From Gambelia wislizenii (taxonomy: Eukaryota; Chordata; Lepidosauria; Squamata; Crotaphytidae), in the NCBI GenBank assembly GCA_030847615.1, contig JAUMIR010000005.1:238924645-238988644 (forward strand): a DNA stretch of 64,000 nt, read 5' to 3'. Within the stretch, counting starts at the first letter, position 1. Each line of letters begins with the position of its first letter. Position numbers and translations under genes: made by a program. Below, piece after piece: positions 20,895 through 31,126 of the stretch. The notes beneath the pieces were generated by a model that worked only from the letters and a program-made list of their open reading frames with translations, was not told where the DNA came from and did not search any database.

Positions 20895-20918
20895 CTACGG
20901 AAGCCTCCATTCACTATA

Positions 20919-21310
20919 CAGTTGGCCCTTGACATTTGTGGGTTTAAGTTTTGCGGACTTGATTATTTGTGGATTATTTGCTGCCACCTCCACTGCTGTC
21001 CTATGCCATTTTTAATAGGGACTACAAGCCTCCCAAGACTGAGAGAGACTGAAAACATGCTGTGAGGCTTGTAAGTCCCTAATAAAAAATGAGTAGGCCA
21101 GTAGGGGAGGTGGCAGTAAGTGCTGCCAACCACCTGCTTCTGCCTTGCGAAGGAACCCCACCACCTCAAAGGCATCTGTGGTTGGTTGAATCCATGGACT
21201 GTACTTTTTGTGTGTGGTAAATATGGTTAGAAATACAGTATTTGTAGTTTTCCCACTTTTGTGGGGAATTCCTGTGCCCCTAACCCCAGTGAATGTGGGG
21301 GGTCAACTTG
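20919..21310. mobile_element. Tigger-like (Tc1/mariner) non-autonomous element
   Basis: The left end CAGTTGGCCCTTGACATTTG follows a TA dinucleotide. The right end GTGAATGTGGGGGGTCAACTTG precedes TA. TA target duplication and CAGTTG-type ends place it with Tigger/pogo-like MITEs. An internal GTTGGTTGAATCCATGGACTG matches the same family. Confidence 0.7.
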
Positions 21311-21344
21311 TATTTTTCTTTATCCCTTTATTTAGTCTTATTTT

Positions 21345-21500
21345 TTTAAAAAATAAATATTATTTATTTATTTATTTCAACACAGACAGTATAATTCACC
21401 CACAAAGTAGAAGAAAGAACAGAAGCAAAGAGAAAGAAAAGAGGGGAAATACATATATAAATATACATATACTTATATAGAAATATATATTCTCTAAAAC
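21345..21500. repeat. ATTT-rich simple repeat and LINE-tail-like sequence
   Basis: AATAAATATTATTTATTTATTTATTTC is followed by an A-rich AGAAAGAACAGAAGCAAAGAG stretch and ATATACATATA. It resembles an expanded retroposon tail, but no coding part is attached. Confidence 0.5.
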
Positions 21501-22179
21501 TAACCTAAAGCTAAAACACAATACTAACACACTAAACTAAAACAATAAACAGTAGCTAACTAGAACACTAAATACTAACTACAGCACAAAAGGTCTCTGA
21601 CTATTGGTAAATATGAGAGGTTGTAGTGGATCTTTCAAATGGAGCATCTCATGCGCTAGGCAGAAGTTTGAACAGCTCACCAGCCCACTCCACCCAACAT
21701 ACAATATCTAGCAGAGAAAGAAATCAAAGTTGGTCTTCTTCATAATGTATATAAAAGTAGGTTTACTAATGAATACTAGGGTATAATCAACACAGGTTCA
21801 TCTTGTTTAGGAAGGTAAGGAAAAGAAAGTTCTACAAGACATGGGCTGGATAGATCTCCACAAAGAGGACACCCTCAAATTGAGGACTGCCTCTGCAAAG
21901 TAGGACACATGGCTTCCCTAGATGGAACCATCCTTTCCCCATTTTTTCCTACTTAGTGATGACCCATAGACAGAATTGGGGAGTGCCTCATCGCCAAAAT
22001 GGTGGGAGATGCTCCTCCCAAATGGCCCCAAAAGATCTCCCAAAACATGTTAGAAATGATGACTAAAGATCAGACTAAATAAAATAATATTGTCAGTTGT
22101 TACATCCCCCCCCAAAAATAATATTGTTGGGTGCTCTGTACCCCCAAATGTGTTACAGATTGTGTCATTGCTGTTTATT

Positions 22180-22690
22180 AATGTACTTCATTTATATTCC
22201 ACTCCTCAGGCCATAGATACTCAAAACTGTATATATTTGTCCCTTCATATTTGCTCAGGTTTGGTTCCAGGACCCCCCATGGATACCAAAATCCACAAAT
22301 ACTCAAGTCCCATTATATGTAATGGAATAGCCAAATGGTGCCCTTTATATAAGATGGCAAAATCAAAGCTTGCTTTTTGGATTATTATTTTTTAAATAGT
22401 ATTTTCAAGCCGTGAATACTTAAATCTGTGGATACAGAGGGACAACTGTATAATGGATTTAAAACAAAAGCCAATACATAAAAACACAGTAAAATGGCAA
22501 AAAGAGAGCAGCTAGAAATAGTCAAAGCCATATAGAACAGTCTGTTAAAAAACTGAATGCACTGAAAAGCCTAAGGATGGAATCAAGATGTCCCCACCTG
22601 CCTCTGAAAATATATCAGATTTAGGAAATCTGCTTGAGGAGAGCAGTCCCCAGACCAAGAAAGCCTTCTGACGGAACATCACTTCACATT
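22180..22690 (-). repeat. L2-type 3'-region repeat, interrupted by a Tigger-like element
   Basis: TTCATTTATATTCCACTCCTC and CATAGATACTCAAAACTG are separated by the element at 22234-22448 from the continuation TAATGGATTTAAAACAAAAG...CAATACATAAAAACACAG. That is followed by the conserved block ...GACCAAGAAAGCCTTCTGACGG. The order and orientation match the repeats at 48507 and 56140. Confidence 0.55.
22234..22448. mobile_element. Tigger-like MITE with TA duplication
   Basis: The left end TATTTGTCCCTTCATATTTG and right end GATACAGAGGGACAACTG are inverted repeats flanked by TA. The interior GGTTCCAGGACCCCCCATGG...TACCAAAATCCAC...AAGTCCCATTATATG is the recognisable core of this amniote Tigger-like group. 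The element at 55872 has the same core in the reverse direction. Confidence 0.8.
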
Positions 22691-22699
22691 AGATTAGCA

Positions 22700-23395
22700 T
22701 TGGAACACAGAGTGCTGCTTCATACCAAGGACTTTATCAGACTAGATTCTAAAAATGCTGTAATTCCATTATTGAGGAAAGTGGAAACATAGTGGCATTA
22801 TTACACTTATTATCACACATTGCCATAATCGTTTGATATTACCACCACAGAATTATTGCATGACCACCACTAGCACTTTAAGAATAGGATTTTATGTCCA
22901 TGATTTAGCATGGGCGAGATTTCGGCAATTCTCACGACAAGATGCAACTTCAGTTAAAAACATCAAACCCCCCTTAATTTATATACTAAATCAACACATA
23001 AACACTTAAACAAACCTAAAAACATGCAAGCAAGGTGGGACAGTTCATTAAAAGAGTGATTACAGTGGGATATGTTTTTGCACACTCTTCAATACTGTGA
23101 AAATAGTGATATTGAGAGCTATTGATGGCTTGTCCCATCAATTAAAAGGGATGCATTATTGATGGCTGGAGCACACAGTAACCATGGGAGGACAATGATG
23201 TTGTGCGATAGCAGGAAACCATTCACACTACTGTGACATCGTAATCGTGCAATTATACCCTTGTCTGATAAAGTCCTTAGTCAGACCTCTGGTCCATCTA
23301 ACTCAGTATTGTCAACACTTATTGGTAGCATCTCTTCATAGTTTCAGGAAGGATTCTTTACTTTCCTGGTCCCACCTAGAAATAACAGGGCAAGC
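22700..23395 (-). mobile_element. tRNA-type SINE, minus strand, split by a 548-bp MITE
   Basis: The left piece ends GTGCTGCTTCATACCA. The right piece resumes AGTCAGACCTCTGGTCCATC...AACTCAGTATTGTC...GGAAGGATTCTTTAC. Joined, they give the minus-strand form of the SINE whose plus copy is at 36215-36390 (GATGGGCCAATTGTCTGATG...CAGTATAAGGCA). Confidence 0.7.
22729..23276. mobile_element. MITE with GGACTTTATCAGAC ends, nested in a SINE
   Basis: The terminal inverted repeats are GGACTTTATCAGAC and GTCTGATAAAGTCC. The flanking A/T bases (AA...TT) may extend the repeat. The interior is about 520 bp with internal symmetry around ATTATCACACATTGCCATAA and no open frame. The host SINE is continuous when it is removed. 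I could not find a convincing target duplication. Confidence 0.8.
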
Positions 23396-24429
23396 ATATG
23401 CTTAACCATGGATCTGTGGCCCCTTGCTGAAGTGCTTGGTGAAGATGTTAAAGTTATAGTATGAGTGAGGAGAATACAAAAGGATACTGTTTTGGAGGGA
23501 GTCAGAGTCCTGCCATTCATTCACTGAAAGTGAAGGGAGGGAAAGGAGGTCCATGTCCAGCATCCAGGCCAGCCGCCTGTTAATGTGGCAACTGGCTATA
23601 CTCCCCAGCACCCATGCTTTTGTCTTTAATGGGAAATGCATAAAGACTGTCTTGTGTTCTTATTTGTAGTAAGTAACTGTTTGCATAAATATCTCAGATT
23701 CATCCCTTTTCACATTATTTTTGAATGTGCAGCCACAAGGAATATGGGCAGCAGATGCAATGGCACTGGGAGATATGTCAACAGTACAGGAGCTCACTTC
23801 CCCTCTTGTATTAATTCAGTGAGTGCGATGATGGACTTTCCCCCATTTTTCTCTCATAACAACTAATTCTGGCTTGAATATCATACAAGATGTGCAGCAT
23901 TAATAACATGATAATAGAGGACACATAACATATAGGAAGCTCTATTTTCTTCTATGCTACATGCGTCACAAAAGTGTGCATTTGTAATAATTTCCAGCAA
24001 TGTGCTGAACCTTAACATGCCCCTGAAAAGACATAAAGTACCCAGGAATATTCTTTTCACAGAAGTATATATGCTTTTTGGCACCATATCTGTAACAGCG
24101 TTTGAATTCTGATCATATAAATGCACACCTGAAAACCAACCAGAGCACATACGCTAATTAACGGAAATGATTTATACATTATGCTATCTTAGCTAGCAGT
24201 CTGTGGCCTTTTCCTTCAGTGTCCCTTATGCTGATTTTCAGTATTTTTTATACTTCATAATCAAAGCTTAGTCAAGTTACCTTTGGGAGCTCTAGACAAC
24301 ATTTCCAGGTTCTGTTCATGATATTATGGCTTATCATTTGTACTATGATGACAGGTTTAAATTTCTTTGTGAAGAATGGGACGTCTAATGATAAGCAAGT
24401 GAGTTTGCAGAATTATCATAGTCTGTTCT

Positions 24430-24657
24430 AGTTTTCAGGCGTTTGGAAGTTTGGTGTGGGGAAAGGTCTACAATTACTACTGCTTGGCTTCCAGTTTTAT
24501 TTCTTTGTGTACTTCTTACCTGGCAGATAAACTTCCGATGTTTGGAAGTTTTCAGGTGTTTGGAAGTTTGGTGTGGGGAAAGGTCTACAATTACTTCTGC
24601 TTGGCTTCCAGTTTTATTTCTTTGTGTACTTCCTACCTGGCAGATAAACTTCCGATG
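24430..24657 (+). repeat. DGKI: 117-bp tandem duplication covering a DGKI splice acceptor
   Basis: The unit from GTTTTCAGG, through GTTTGGTGTGGGGAAAGGTC and a pyrimidine tract, to CTGGCAG plus the first 14 exon bases (ATAAACTTCCGATG) occurs at 24431 and again at 24548. Only a few bases differ. Both copies therefore carry a full AG acceptor (24526 and 24643). The period is a multiple of three. The sequence between the two acceptors has no stop in the exon's frame. Confidence 0.95.
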
Positions 24658-24700
24658 TAAGCCAACTTTCAGAGAAGGCAGTTCTAGATCTCCAAGAGAG
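24644..24700 (+). CDS. DGKI: DGKI exon: end of C1 domain 1 and linker
   Basis: Fifty-seven nucleotides, CTGGCAG acceptor to GTGAGT donor, encode INFRCKPTFREGSSRSPRE (19 codons, phase 0 both ends). The cysteine in INFRC completes C1-1, and CKPTFRE is invariant in DGKZ/DGKI. GSSRSPRE follows the iota form. The acceptor region is duplicated 117 bp upstream. If the upstream AG at 24526 is used, the exon becomes 24527-24700 (174 nt) and stays open, adding 39 residues. I chose the downstream acceptor because it yields the conserved protein exactly. Confidence 0.93.
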
Positions 24701-24933
24701 GTGAGTGGTTTGTGAATGTTGTGCTGAGTCTCTCTGGAGAGTTGTGTTTCATGTATTGCAGCACTGTTTTAAGTGGAGAAAGGGGATATTTATTCATTTA
24801 TTGCTTTTTGCTTCTCGGCTGCCCCCTGTTCTCTAATGGCCAATAAATGGCTGTGTCCAGGGACGTCTGCTGGCAACAGGTAGGTCCTGCAGGAGGAGAG
24901 AGGACAAAACTTTATGTGCTATTTCCTCTTGTA

Positions 24934-24934
<1 letters not shown>

Positions 24935-24972
<38 letters not shown>

Positions 24973-25009
24973 TCACTCTCTCTCTGTCTCACACACACAC
25001 ACAGAGAGA
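24935..25009. repeat. compound (CT)n(CA)n(CT)n(CA)n(GA)n microsatellite
   Basis: Alternating blocks of TC, AC and AG dinucleotides form a pyrimidine-rich then purine-rich tract about 235 bp after a DGKI donor. Confidence 0.95.
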
Positions 25010-25663
25010 GAGACTTGGAAACAATTACAGTACTGTACAACCCCTTTCCCCATAATGGGGAAGACTTTGACCAGCTGAACTGTATGTTAGCTCTGTTTGT
25101 TATTTGCAGGTGTTCTCCCAGTGCAACTTTAAGGCCTTCATTTTTAGAATGCAGACTTAGACAAAATTGTCCTCTGATAATCCTTAACATAGAGGGCTGT
25201 CCTATACAAGTAGATTATATGGGCACGCTGGTCTCCAGTCTGCTTCCTGTACCACTGGGAAAATGTTTTTTTTAAGCTGTGATTTTTCATCTCTGCAATC
25301 CAAAATGGTACAGTCCTGTTTACCATCACTTCATTCCCATTGTAATGTGCTGCAAAGAGCAAGTAAAAAGCCTGCTCACAGGAAGGTATAAATAAGTGTT
25401 GTCTGGGAAAAGAAAAGAGAATGTAGCAGTTACAGAGGGAAAGGTTAAAGCAAAGCAAGAAGAAGAGGTGGAGGAGGGAGAGGGAGAAGTAAACTAATTT
25501 AGAGCAAAAGCCTGTCATTAACAAGAACATGAGCAGGAGTAAAGATGTAGGAAAAGTAGCTCAGGACAGTCTTCACCAGTAGATCCATTAATGGCTTTCG
25601 GTGTTTGTGATATATGTTGTAACGGGGTGTAGAATTCAAAAGGTGGTGGCAGCTAGAGAAAAG

Positions 25664-25840
25664 GGAGATTTTCAGGCGAATCTTGGCAAATATAGCACGG
25701 CAGGCTCCAAGCCTTAGTGTGAGAGGGACCAACAATCTCACAGCAGCGACGGCGTCGTCCGAAATCGAACCCCTGCTGCGCTGCTGCGACGAAACTGTCC
25801 TGGGCGATCCTTGTGTGGCAAGAATCATCTGAAAATCTCC
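25664..25840. mobile_element. CpG-rich MITE with GGAGATTTTCAG ends
   Basis: The left end GGAGATTTTCAGGCGAATCTTG is mirrored by the right end, CAAGAATCATCTGAAAATCTCC. The 177-bp interior is unusually CpG-rich (GCGACGGCGTCGTCCG, GCTGCGACGAAAC). The ends resemble those of the foldback element at 5842 and the MITE at 27398. Confidence 0.75.
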
Positions 25841-26375
25841 AAGGAGGCACAATTAAGGAATTCCCAGGCAGAGGAACCCCAAGATTGCATCTCACAAAGG
25901 CAGCAGAGTCCTCAGAGAAATGTGCATGAGCACGCACTGAGGCAATGGCTGTATCACAGTGCTGGTAGCTGTATACCAACATATCTGGAGGGTCTTGGGT
26001 TGTATAAGGCTAAGGTTAGGAGATAATTCAGGGAATAGCACAAATAATTTGGAAATCACCCAGTGCAGACATGGTCCATGAACATAGGACCAAGCAGTAT
26101 TGCAGTTTGAATTCTAAGCATCAAAGTTTCTAAAAACATCCCTGACCTTATTTTAATTTTCCACCAGTGTACATTTTTCTTATGTACACTTCAGAACAGC
26201 TGGCTGTCTTTACCCTTTCTTTCTTGATTGCCTTCTAGCAATTCCAGGGGCTATTTTTAGGATGCCATATGAGAACTGGTTTGGAATGCAAATGTTTTAT
26301 TTTTTATGTAGGCCTCTTTTCTTCATGTCTTTTAATTGTTTTTTAAATCCTTCCTTGTGCTGCTTGCCCATGCAG

Positions 26376-26441
26376 AATTTTGTCCGACATCACTGGGTTC
26401 ACAGGCGGCGGCAAGAGGGGAAGTGTAAGCAGTGTGGAAAG
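26376..26441 (+). CDS. DGKI: DGKI exon: start of C1 domain 2
   Basis: Sixty-six nucleotides from a CATGCAG acceptor to a GTAAGG donor encode [20 protein letters not shown] plus GK (22 codons, phase 0). HHWVHRRRQ and the C-x2-C of GKCKQC open the second C1 domain of type IV DGKs and are nearly invariant across vertebrates. The previous exon supplies SPRE and the next begins GFQQKF. Nothing is damaged. Confidence 0.96.
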
Positions 26442-27072
26442 GTAAGGCTAAGATCCCCCAAAATTTAAAGGTTTGTGAAGCATTTAAATGTTCTCGTCTC
26501 CATCTGCCTTTTTCACTGGCACCTTACTAGTTCTCTTCCAGGATAAGACTCCCCTTGGCCCCAATTCTTCTCCTATATCATTCCATATCATTCCATGAAC
26601 ACTGTAAAAAGGCAGTCGCTGTCAGATCATACGTATGATTGAATCACGCTTTTTGGGCAGTGTGTACAGAAGAAGAGAGGTCAATGGCTTATATAGTCTA
26701 GTAATCTGTTCCCACAAAGGCCAACTGGAGGCTTTCTTGGAAATCTACAAGCATGTGATGAGTACAATACGCCTGATTGGATTCCATAACCTGTGCAATG
26801 AGGCATACAGTTTTTGACTCTGGATATATACAGCCATCATGACTAGTAGTCATTGATAGATCTCTCCTCCATCAGTCACTGTATCTTGTGGAAGTGCATT
26901 CCATAGTTTAACTAAGTTCTCTGAGAAGAAGTCCAATTTGAATATCCCTCCATGTCATTGGCTAACCCTAGATTTTAGTATAATTAGAGAAGAAATTCTC
27001 TTTATCCACACCATGCATAATTTTGTGCATCTCGATTATGTTCCCTGTTTACTTGCCTTTTTCCCTACTAAT

Positions 27073-27345
27073 AAACTCAAAATGTAGGGGAGTTCATATT
27101 TTTATTGAGCTATCCATTACGCTTACACAATCTGGTTGCCCTTTCTGCACCTTTCCCAGATCTGCAATACACTGTATTTCAACTGTGGCTGAACCACAGA
27201 TTGATAGTAAGGCCCTTTGGTTTTGCCAGTCTTATTTTCCATTCAATTCCCAGTCAACATGGAAATTTCCATTTTCACAGCAGCCATAGACAGGGTTCAT
27301 GTTTTCATTGAGCTATCTATTACACCTACAAGATGTCTTTTCCTG
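27073..27345. repeat. diverged direct repeat of about 45 bp
   Basis: GTTCATATTTTTATTGAGCT (27091) and GTTCATGTTTTCATTGAGCT (27297) both continue as ATCYATTACRCYTACA. The two copies are about 205 bp apart and diverged. They give matching IELSIT peptides in chance frames. Confidence 0.7.
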
Positions 27346-27397
27346 CTCAGACAATCATGTGAATGTATGTGTCCCCCCTCCCACAACTTGATACTTG

Positions 27398-28037
27398 GGA
27401 GATTATCAGATGCAGCAAATATGGCGTGATAATGATGACAAGATTCAAGATTTCATTTATTATGGCAAACAGCCAGCAGTGATATCAAGATACTGGGAAA
27501 GGGCTCCCTTACCGCACGATGTTGTCCTCTCATGTTCTCCTGCTGTCTAAAAGGAATTATTTTTTATTAGTGGCCCACAGCCACCAATTGATCTCCCATG
27601 GTGTTTTTTCTTGGTATTGCTTGTGCGTGAAGTCGTGTCCCATTCTGCTGGTGTGATTTTAGAGTCAATGGGTGGTCCTCGCTAGAGCAGTTCTGGGTGA
27701 GAACAAGAAAACTAGGTACAGCACACTCTTTTTATGAACTTCCCCATTTTCCTGGCAAGTTTTAAAGTGTGTTTCAGTGCTTGTGCGTTTGTTTTGTTTG
27801 TTAATTTAGGTGTTTTTAGACTTTTAAGCATGCACGTGTCTTCTCATGAGAACTGCTGAAGTCTCACCCATGCAAAAACACAGAAGTAAACAGCATGAGT
27901 CATCGTGTTTCTGAAATTCTGGGGTGGCTCTTTCTCATGATTACAGCAACGTGTCATAAGAAGTGTTATTATGCCAGGATACTTACTCTTTAAAATATAG
28001 TGGGGAAATGTTTTTCGAAGCTTGTCTGATAATCTCT
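27398..28037. mobile_element. MITE with GGAGATTATCAGA ends
   Basis: The left end GGAGATTATCAGATGCAG and right end CTTGTCTGATAATCTC are inverted repeats around about 600 bp of non-coding sequence with several CG and GTG-rich stretches. It belongs to the terminal-motif group seen at 5842, 17997, 22729 and 25664. Confidence 0.65.
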
Positions 28038-28224
28038 TTGGTTACACTTTGTCATTTTGATGTCCATTCCTCCAGTTTGGAGAGATCCCTTTGATGTCCC
28101 TTTTTTTGTACCCCTCCACCCCAAAGTCAGCAAACCTCACTGCTTATTACCACTGGGGGATAGGGACTGTATACATCCATGCCCTGAGAGAATTATCTGT
28201 TTATTCCTATCTGCTTCCAAGTCT

Positions 28225-28464
28225 TTAAATGTATCTCTCCATTAAAAAGACACATCTTATCCCATGACTACAACATATATTAAAGAGCCTCTGGTGATGG
28301 ACTTTGTCAAATGGTTTTGGAAAATCCAAGTACACAGTGTTTACTAACTCACCCCATTCACATAGTTGTGGATATTCTTTGACAATCTGTAGTCCAGTGA
28401 AACACCACACAACATATCTTGAGGTAGTCATACATATCACCAGCAGAGTTTTGTCAGTGTGCAT
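28225..28464 (-). pseudogene. LINE reverse transcriptase remnant (CR1/L3-like), minus strand
   Basis: A minus-strand frame contains VNTVYLDFPKPFDKVHHQRL, which resembles the conserved LDFSKAFDKVPHxxL block of CR1/L3-type reverse transcriptases. The frame is short and decayed, and no other RT motif is joined to it. It is more diverged than the CR1 copies elsewhere in the window, so it is an older insertion. Confidence 0.6.
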
Positions 28465-28964
28465 GGATACATTTGGAGTGAGTGAGTGAGTCAGTCTGTC
28501 TGTGAGAAATATGAATGAATTGAAAGCTTTGAAAACAGTACATGCATAGTACTCTTTCCAAAACTACAAATAACATTCTGAATAATGAAGGTTTGTGCAT
28601 TTGTTCCTTTGGAGACAAGACCAACTAATTAAGAATTCCAGTATTCAGAAAGAAGGGTGGAGTAGGACAGTTTTGAAGAATCTCCAATTTCTTTTCATTC
28701 AAAAGGGGGAAAAAACTATGATGAAAAGAAAAGGAAAAATGCAACATATGTTTGTCGTGGGGACGGAAAATAATTTTGTTGGATTTGACAGACTCAACAG
28801 AAGTAGTCTTCCCGCATTGTTGCAAGAAATGCACTTCATTTTGAGAATTCACATATTTGTAAGGCCCACAAATAAAGTGAGCCATGGATACCTTTTAAAA
28901 TTGCTGTAAATATACACAATTGGGGGGGGGGAGCTTATTTTTAGCCAATGAAAAAAATTCATAC

Positions 28965-29150
28965 AGCAGATACAATGTATACATAATGTATACATATATA
29001 CATAATGTATACATGTATACATAATGTATACATGTATACATATAATCATAGAATTGCAGAGTTGGAAGAGACCACGAGGGCCATCCAGTCCAACCCCCTG
29101 CCATGCAGGAAATCTTGATCAAAGCATCCCAAACATGTATACATAAATAT
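28965..29150. repeat. ATGTATAC-type satellite containing a CR1 3' end
   Basis: About 75 bp of TACATAATGTATACATGTATA repeats (28970-29042) are followed by a CR1 3' end. ACATGTATACATAAATATGTATATT resumes at about 29134. The repeat is palindromic and purely TA/CG-alternating, so it can form hairpins. Confidence 0.85.
29043..29133 (-). mobile_element. short CR1 3' end, minus strand
   Basis: AATCATAGAATTGCAGAGTT through GAAATCTTGATCAAAGCATC is the last roughly 90 bp of a CR1, inserted into a TATAC satellite. Only the 3' end was copied. Confidence 0.9.
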
Positions 29151-29820
29151 GTATATTACACAAATTCCTAACCAATATGCATATTTTTTCCTGCAAAAAT
29201 ATCCCACAAAGTCTCACAACCTGATGCAAAATAAGGATGAGAAGTACATGCATTAGGAGAAACTCAACAAATTGAAACAAAGAGATTTTTGTCATCTTAA
29301 GCTTCTGGCATTTTTCTTTTTACCTCTTTTGTCTCATACTACCAACCAAATCACAATACTGTCATGGTCATGGACCTAGAAGCATTTTTGTCTCAAACAA
29401 ATTATAATTTAAATTCAAAAGTTTTGAGTCGCTTTAGAAGGATTCTGCAGGAACCCAGCTGGTATAAAATAAACCCTGGGACCTTAAAGGCAATGGGCCA
29501 GAGCTAGTTCCAAGAAGAGTTCCAAGGCCAATCCACATTATCATTCAAGTTCCAAAGTGTTTGCAAGTTTCTTTACAGAATGATGTCAGAGGCACTTCAG
29601 ATATAGTGCAAGATTATTTCATAGGAAAGCAAGCTATGCAGGGTTCTGAATGGGATAAAGTGTCCAGACAAAACAGACAAAACAGACAAAAAGAGTCAAG
29701 CAACTTCTGCTGCTGTTATTGTTTGGACCTCTGGTGCAAAATGTTCCTCTTTGCCCAAGAAGAAACTATTTTTCACCAAAGGTGAAAAGGTGACCTGGAT
29801 GCACATGAAACCATCTGTGC

Positions 29821-29890
29821 AGGGATGGCTCCACCAATAGGCAGAATGAAGCAACTGCCTTAAGAAACTAGTGCCAGGGGACAGCAGTGG
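29821..29890. mobile_element. hAT-like MITE fragment
   Basis: CAGGGATGGCTCCACCAATAG followed by GCAACTGCCTTAAG resembles one end of CAGGGCCGGC-type hAT MITEs. The other terminus was not located. Confidence 0.4.
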
Positions 29891-30738
29891 TTCCTTCCAT
29901 GTTCTTGGCCATTTATCTTCTTTTAAGGACAGTAGTTTTTTTGCCAAGAGGAGTCAACCCCCTAAGCTAGCCTTATGTGCTCAGGTATGTCACAGGATCT
30001 TACCCCATTGCCTTTATGGAAGTAAGACTCAATTGCTAGTCCATTTGGCATTTCTATGTGAAATGGCGGTGGGTCCCAACTAAATGACTTGGGCAGGATA
30101 TGCATCAGTACTAGAAAAAGTCCGGGCCAGGGATTCTCAGTCCCTTTTTCAGAAGTCCCTTTACTGAGTTTATTTCTCATTTATTTAGTGACCGACAGGT
30201 AGGATTCAGCAGCACCATAGCAAGGCAAAGACGTACTGCAAGGCCCAATCATTCCACACACGACAGACTTCAAGATTACCAGAGTCTTATCTAGCTTAAG
30301 ATCACAAAGCCTTAATAAAGCCTTCCTGCCAGAAAGCAGTTGAATGACACAATATTAAAAAAACACACACATCATTACTTCTACAGTTTTCAAAACTGCT
30401 TATATGTCCAGCTCATCTTTTAATATTCATTGTAGCTCCAGTTCTCAGTTTAGCAAATCTGAAAAATCAATTTCCAAGTACTGTAGAGAAGAATAAGAGT
30501 CCAATTATCTCCAAGGAGCATTTTTATCTCTCACGTCATCCAATCCACTCTGTTCTGAATTATTACTTTTCTCTGAAGCCAGATGATTTTACAATCTCTT
30601 TCTTTCTCCTCCTTCATCTATTATTTTTTTAAAGGGGAAAAAAATCCACAAACCTCTTATCTTTCAGCATGTACCAACTGAACAGTTCATGCAATTTTTG
30701 AAGTTCACCCTTCACTGAGTCCCTGTAAGGAATCATCC

Positions 30739-31000
30739 TGTTACATATTGTATGGTTATAGGTGTTTGCTTATGCCAGGTGGGGTTATGGTGGCTTTAAG
30801 CATATAGGAATCTAGATAAGGCTGAAGGAGGGATTCCAGAGAGTATCTGTGTATATGAAGTTCATATTTCAATAAACATTACTTCCAATTAAAGCCAGGG
30901 CAACCTGAGAGAATGAAAAGCTTGGGTATTCTCCTGAGACCCCAAGCCTGCATAGGAGCCACTGCATCAAATTCTTACCACTTCCACTTTGCAAAGAGCA
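30739..31000 (+). mobile_element. possible LTR fragment
   Basis: TGTTACATATTGTATGG starts the segment. It contains AATAAACATTACTTCC, a polyadenylation-like signal, and then GGGTATTCTCCTGAGACCCC, an arrangement like the R/U5 part of an LTR. Borders and target duplication are not clear. Confidence 0.3.
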
Positions 31001-31126
31001 TCCAAGAAGAACCTAAAAGAAATCTTAGCTTACCTGTCTTTGTTTATAGGGTATCATGATTTCATCAATGAATTAAGGCAAATTACCTTTTTATTTAATA
31101 GATACATTTATATTGGGAGTATAATA

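Larger units (their letters stand above)
17436..24643. other. DGKI: DGKI intron, 7.2 kb
   Basis: It contains MITEs (17997-18326, 18937-19128, 22729-23276), Tigger-like elements (20919-21310, 22234-22448), an L2-type tail (22180-22690) and a SINE (22700-23395). Its 3' end is a 117-bp tandem duplication at the splice acceptor (24430-24657). I see nothing specific in 17440-17990, 18330-18930, 19130-20870, 21480-22180 and 23400-24420. Confidence 0.8.
24701..26375. other. DGKI: DGKI intron, 1.7 kb
   Basis: It contains a CT/AC compound microsatellite (24935-25009) and a CpG-rich MITE (25664-25840). The rest is ordinary intron. Short frames near 24847-25980 arise from the microsatellite and the MITE. 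Confidence 0.75.

Noticed and set aside
24527..24547. First copy of the duplicated exon start as a separate functional exon
   Set aside because: It has no donor of its own after ATAAACTTCCGATG. It only makes sense as an alternative acceptor extending the real exon.
24935..25009. CRISPR-like or other structured repeat array
   Set aside because: It is a simple dinucleotide microsatellite without spacers. Nothing in the window resembles a prokaryotic array.
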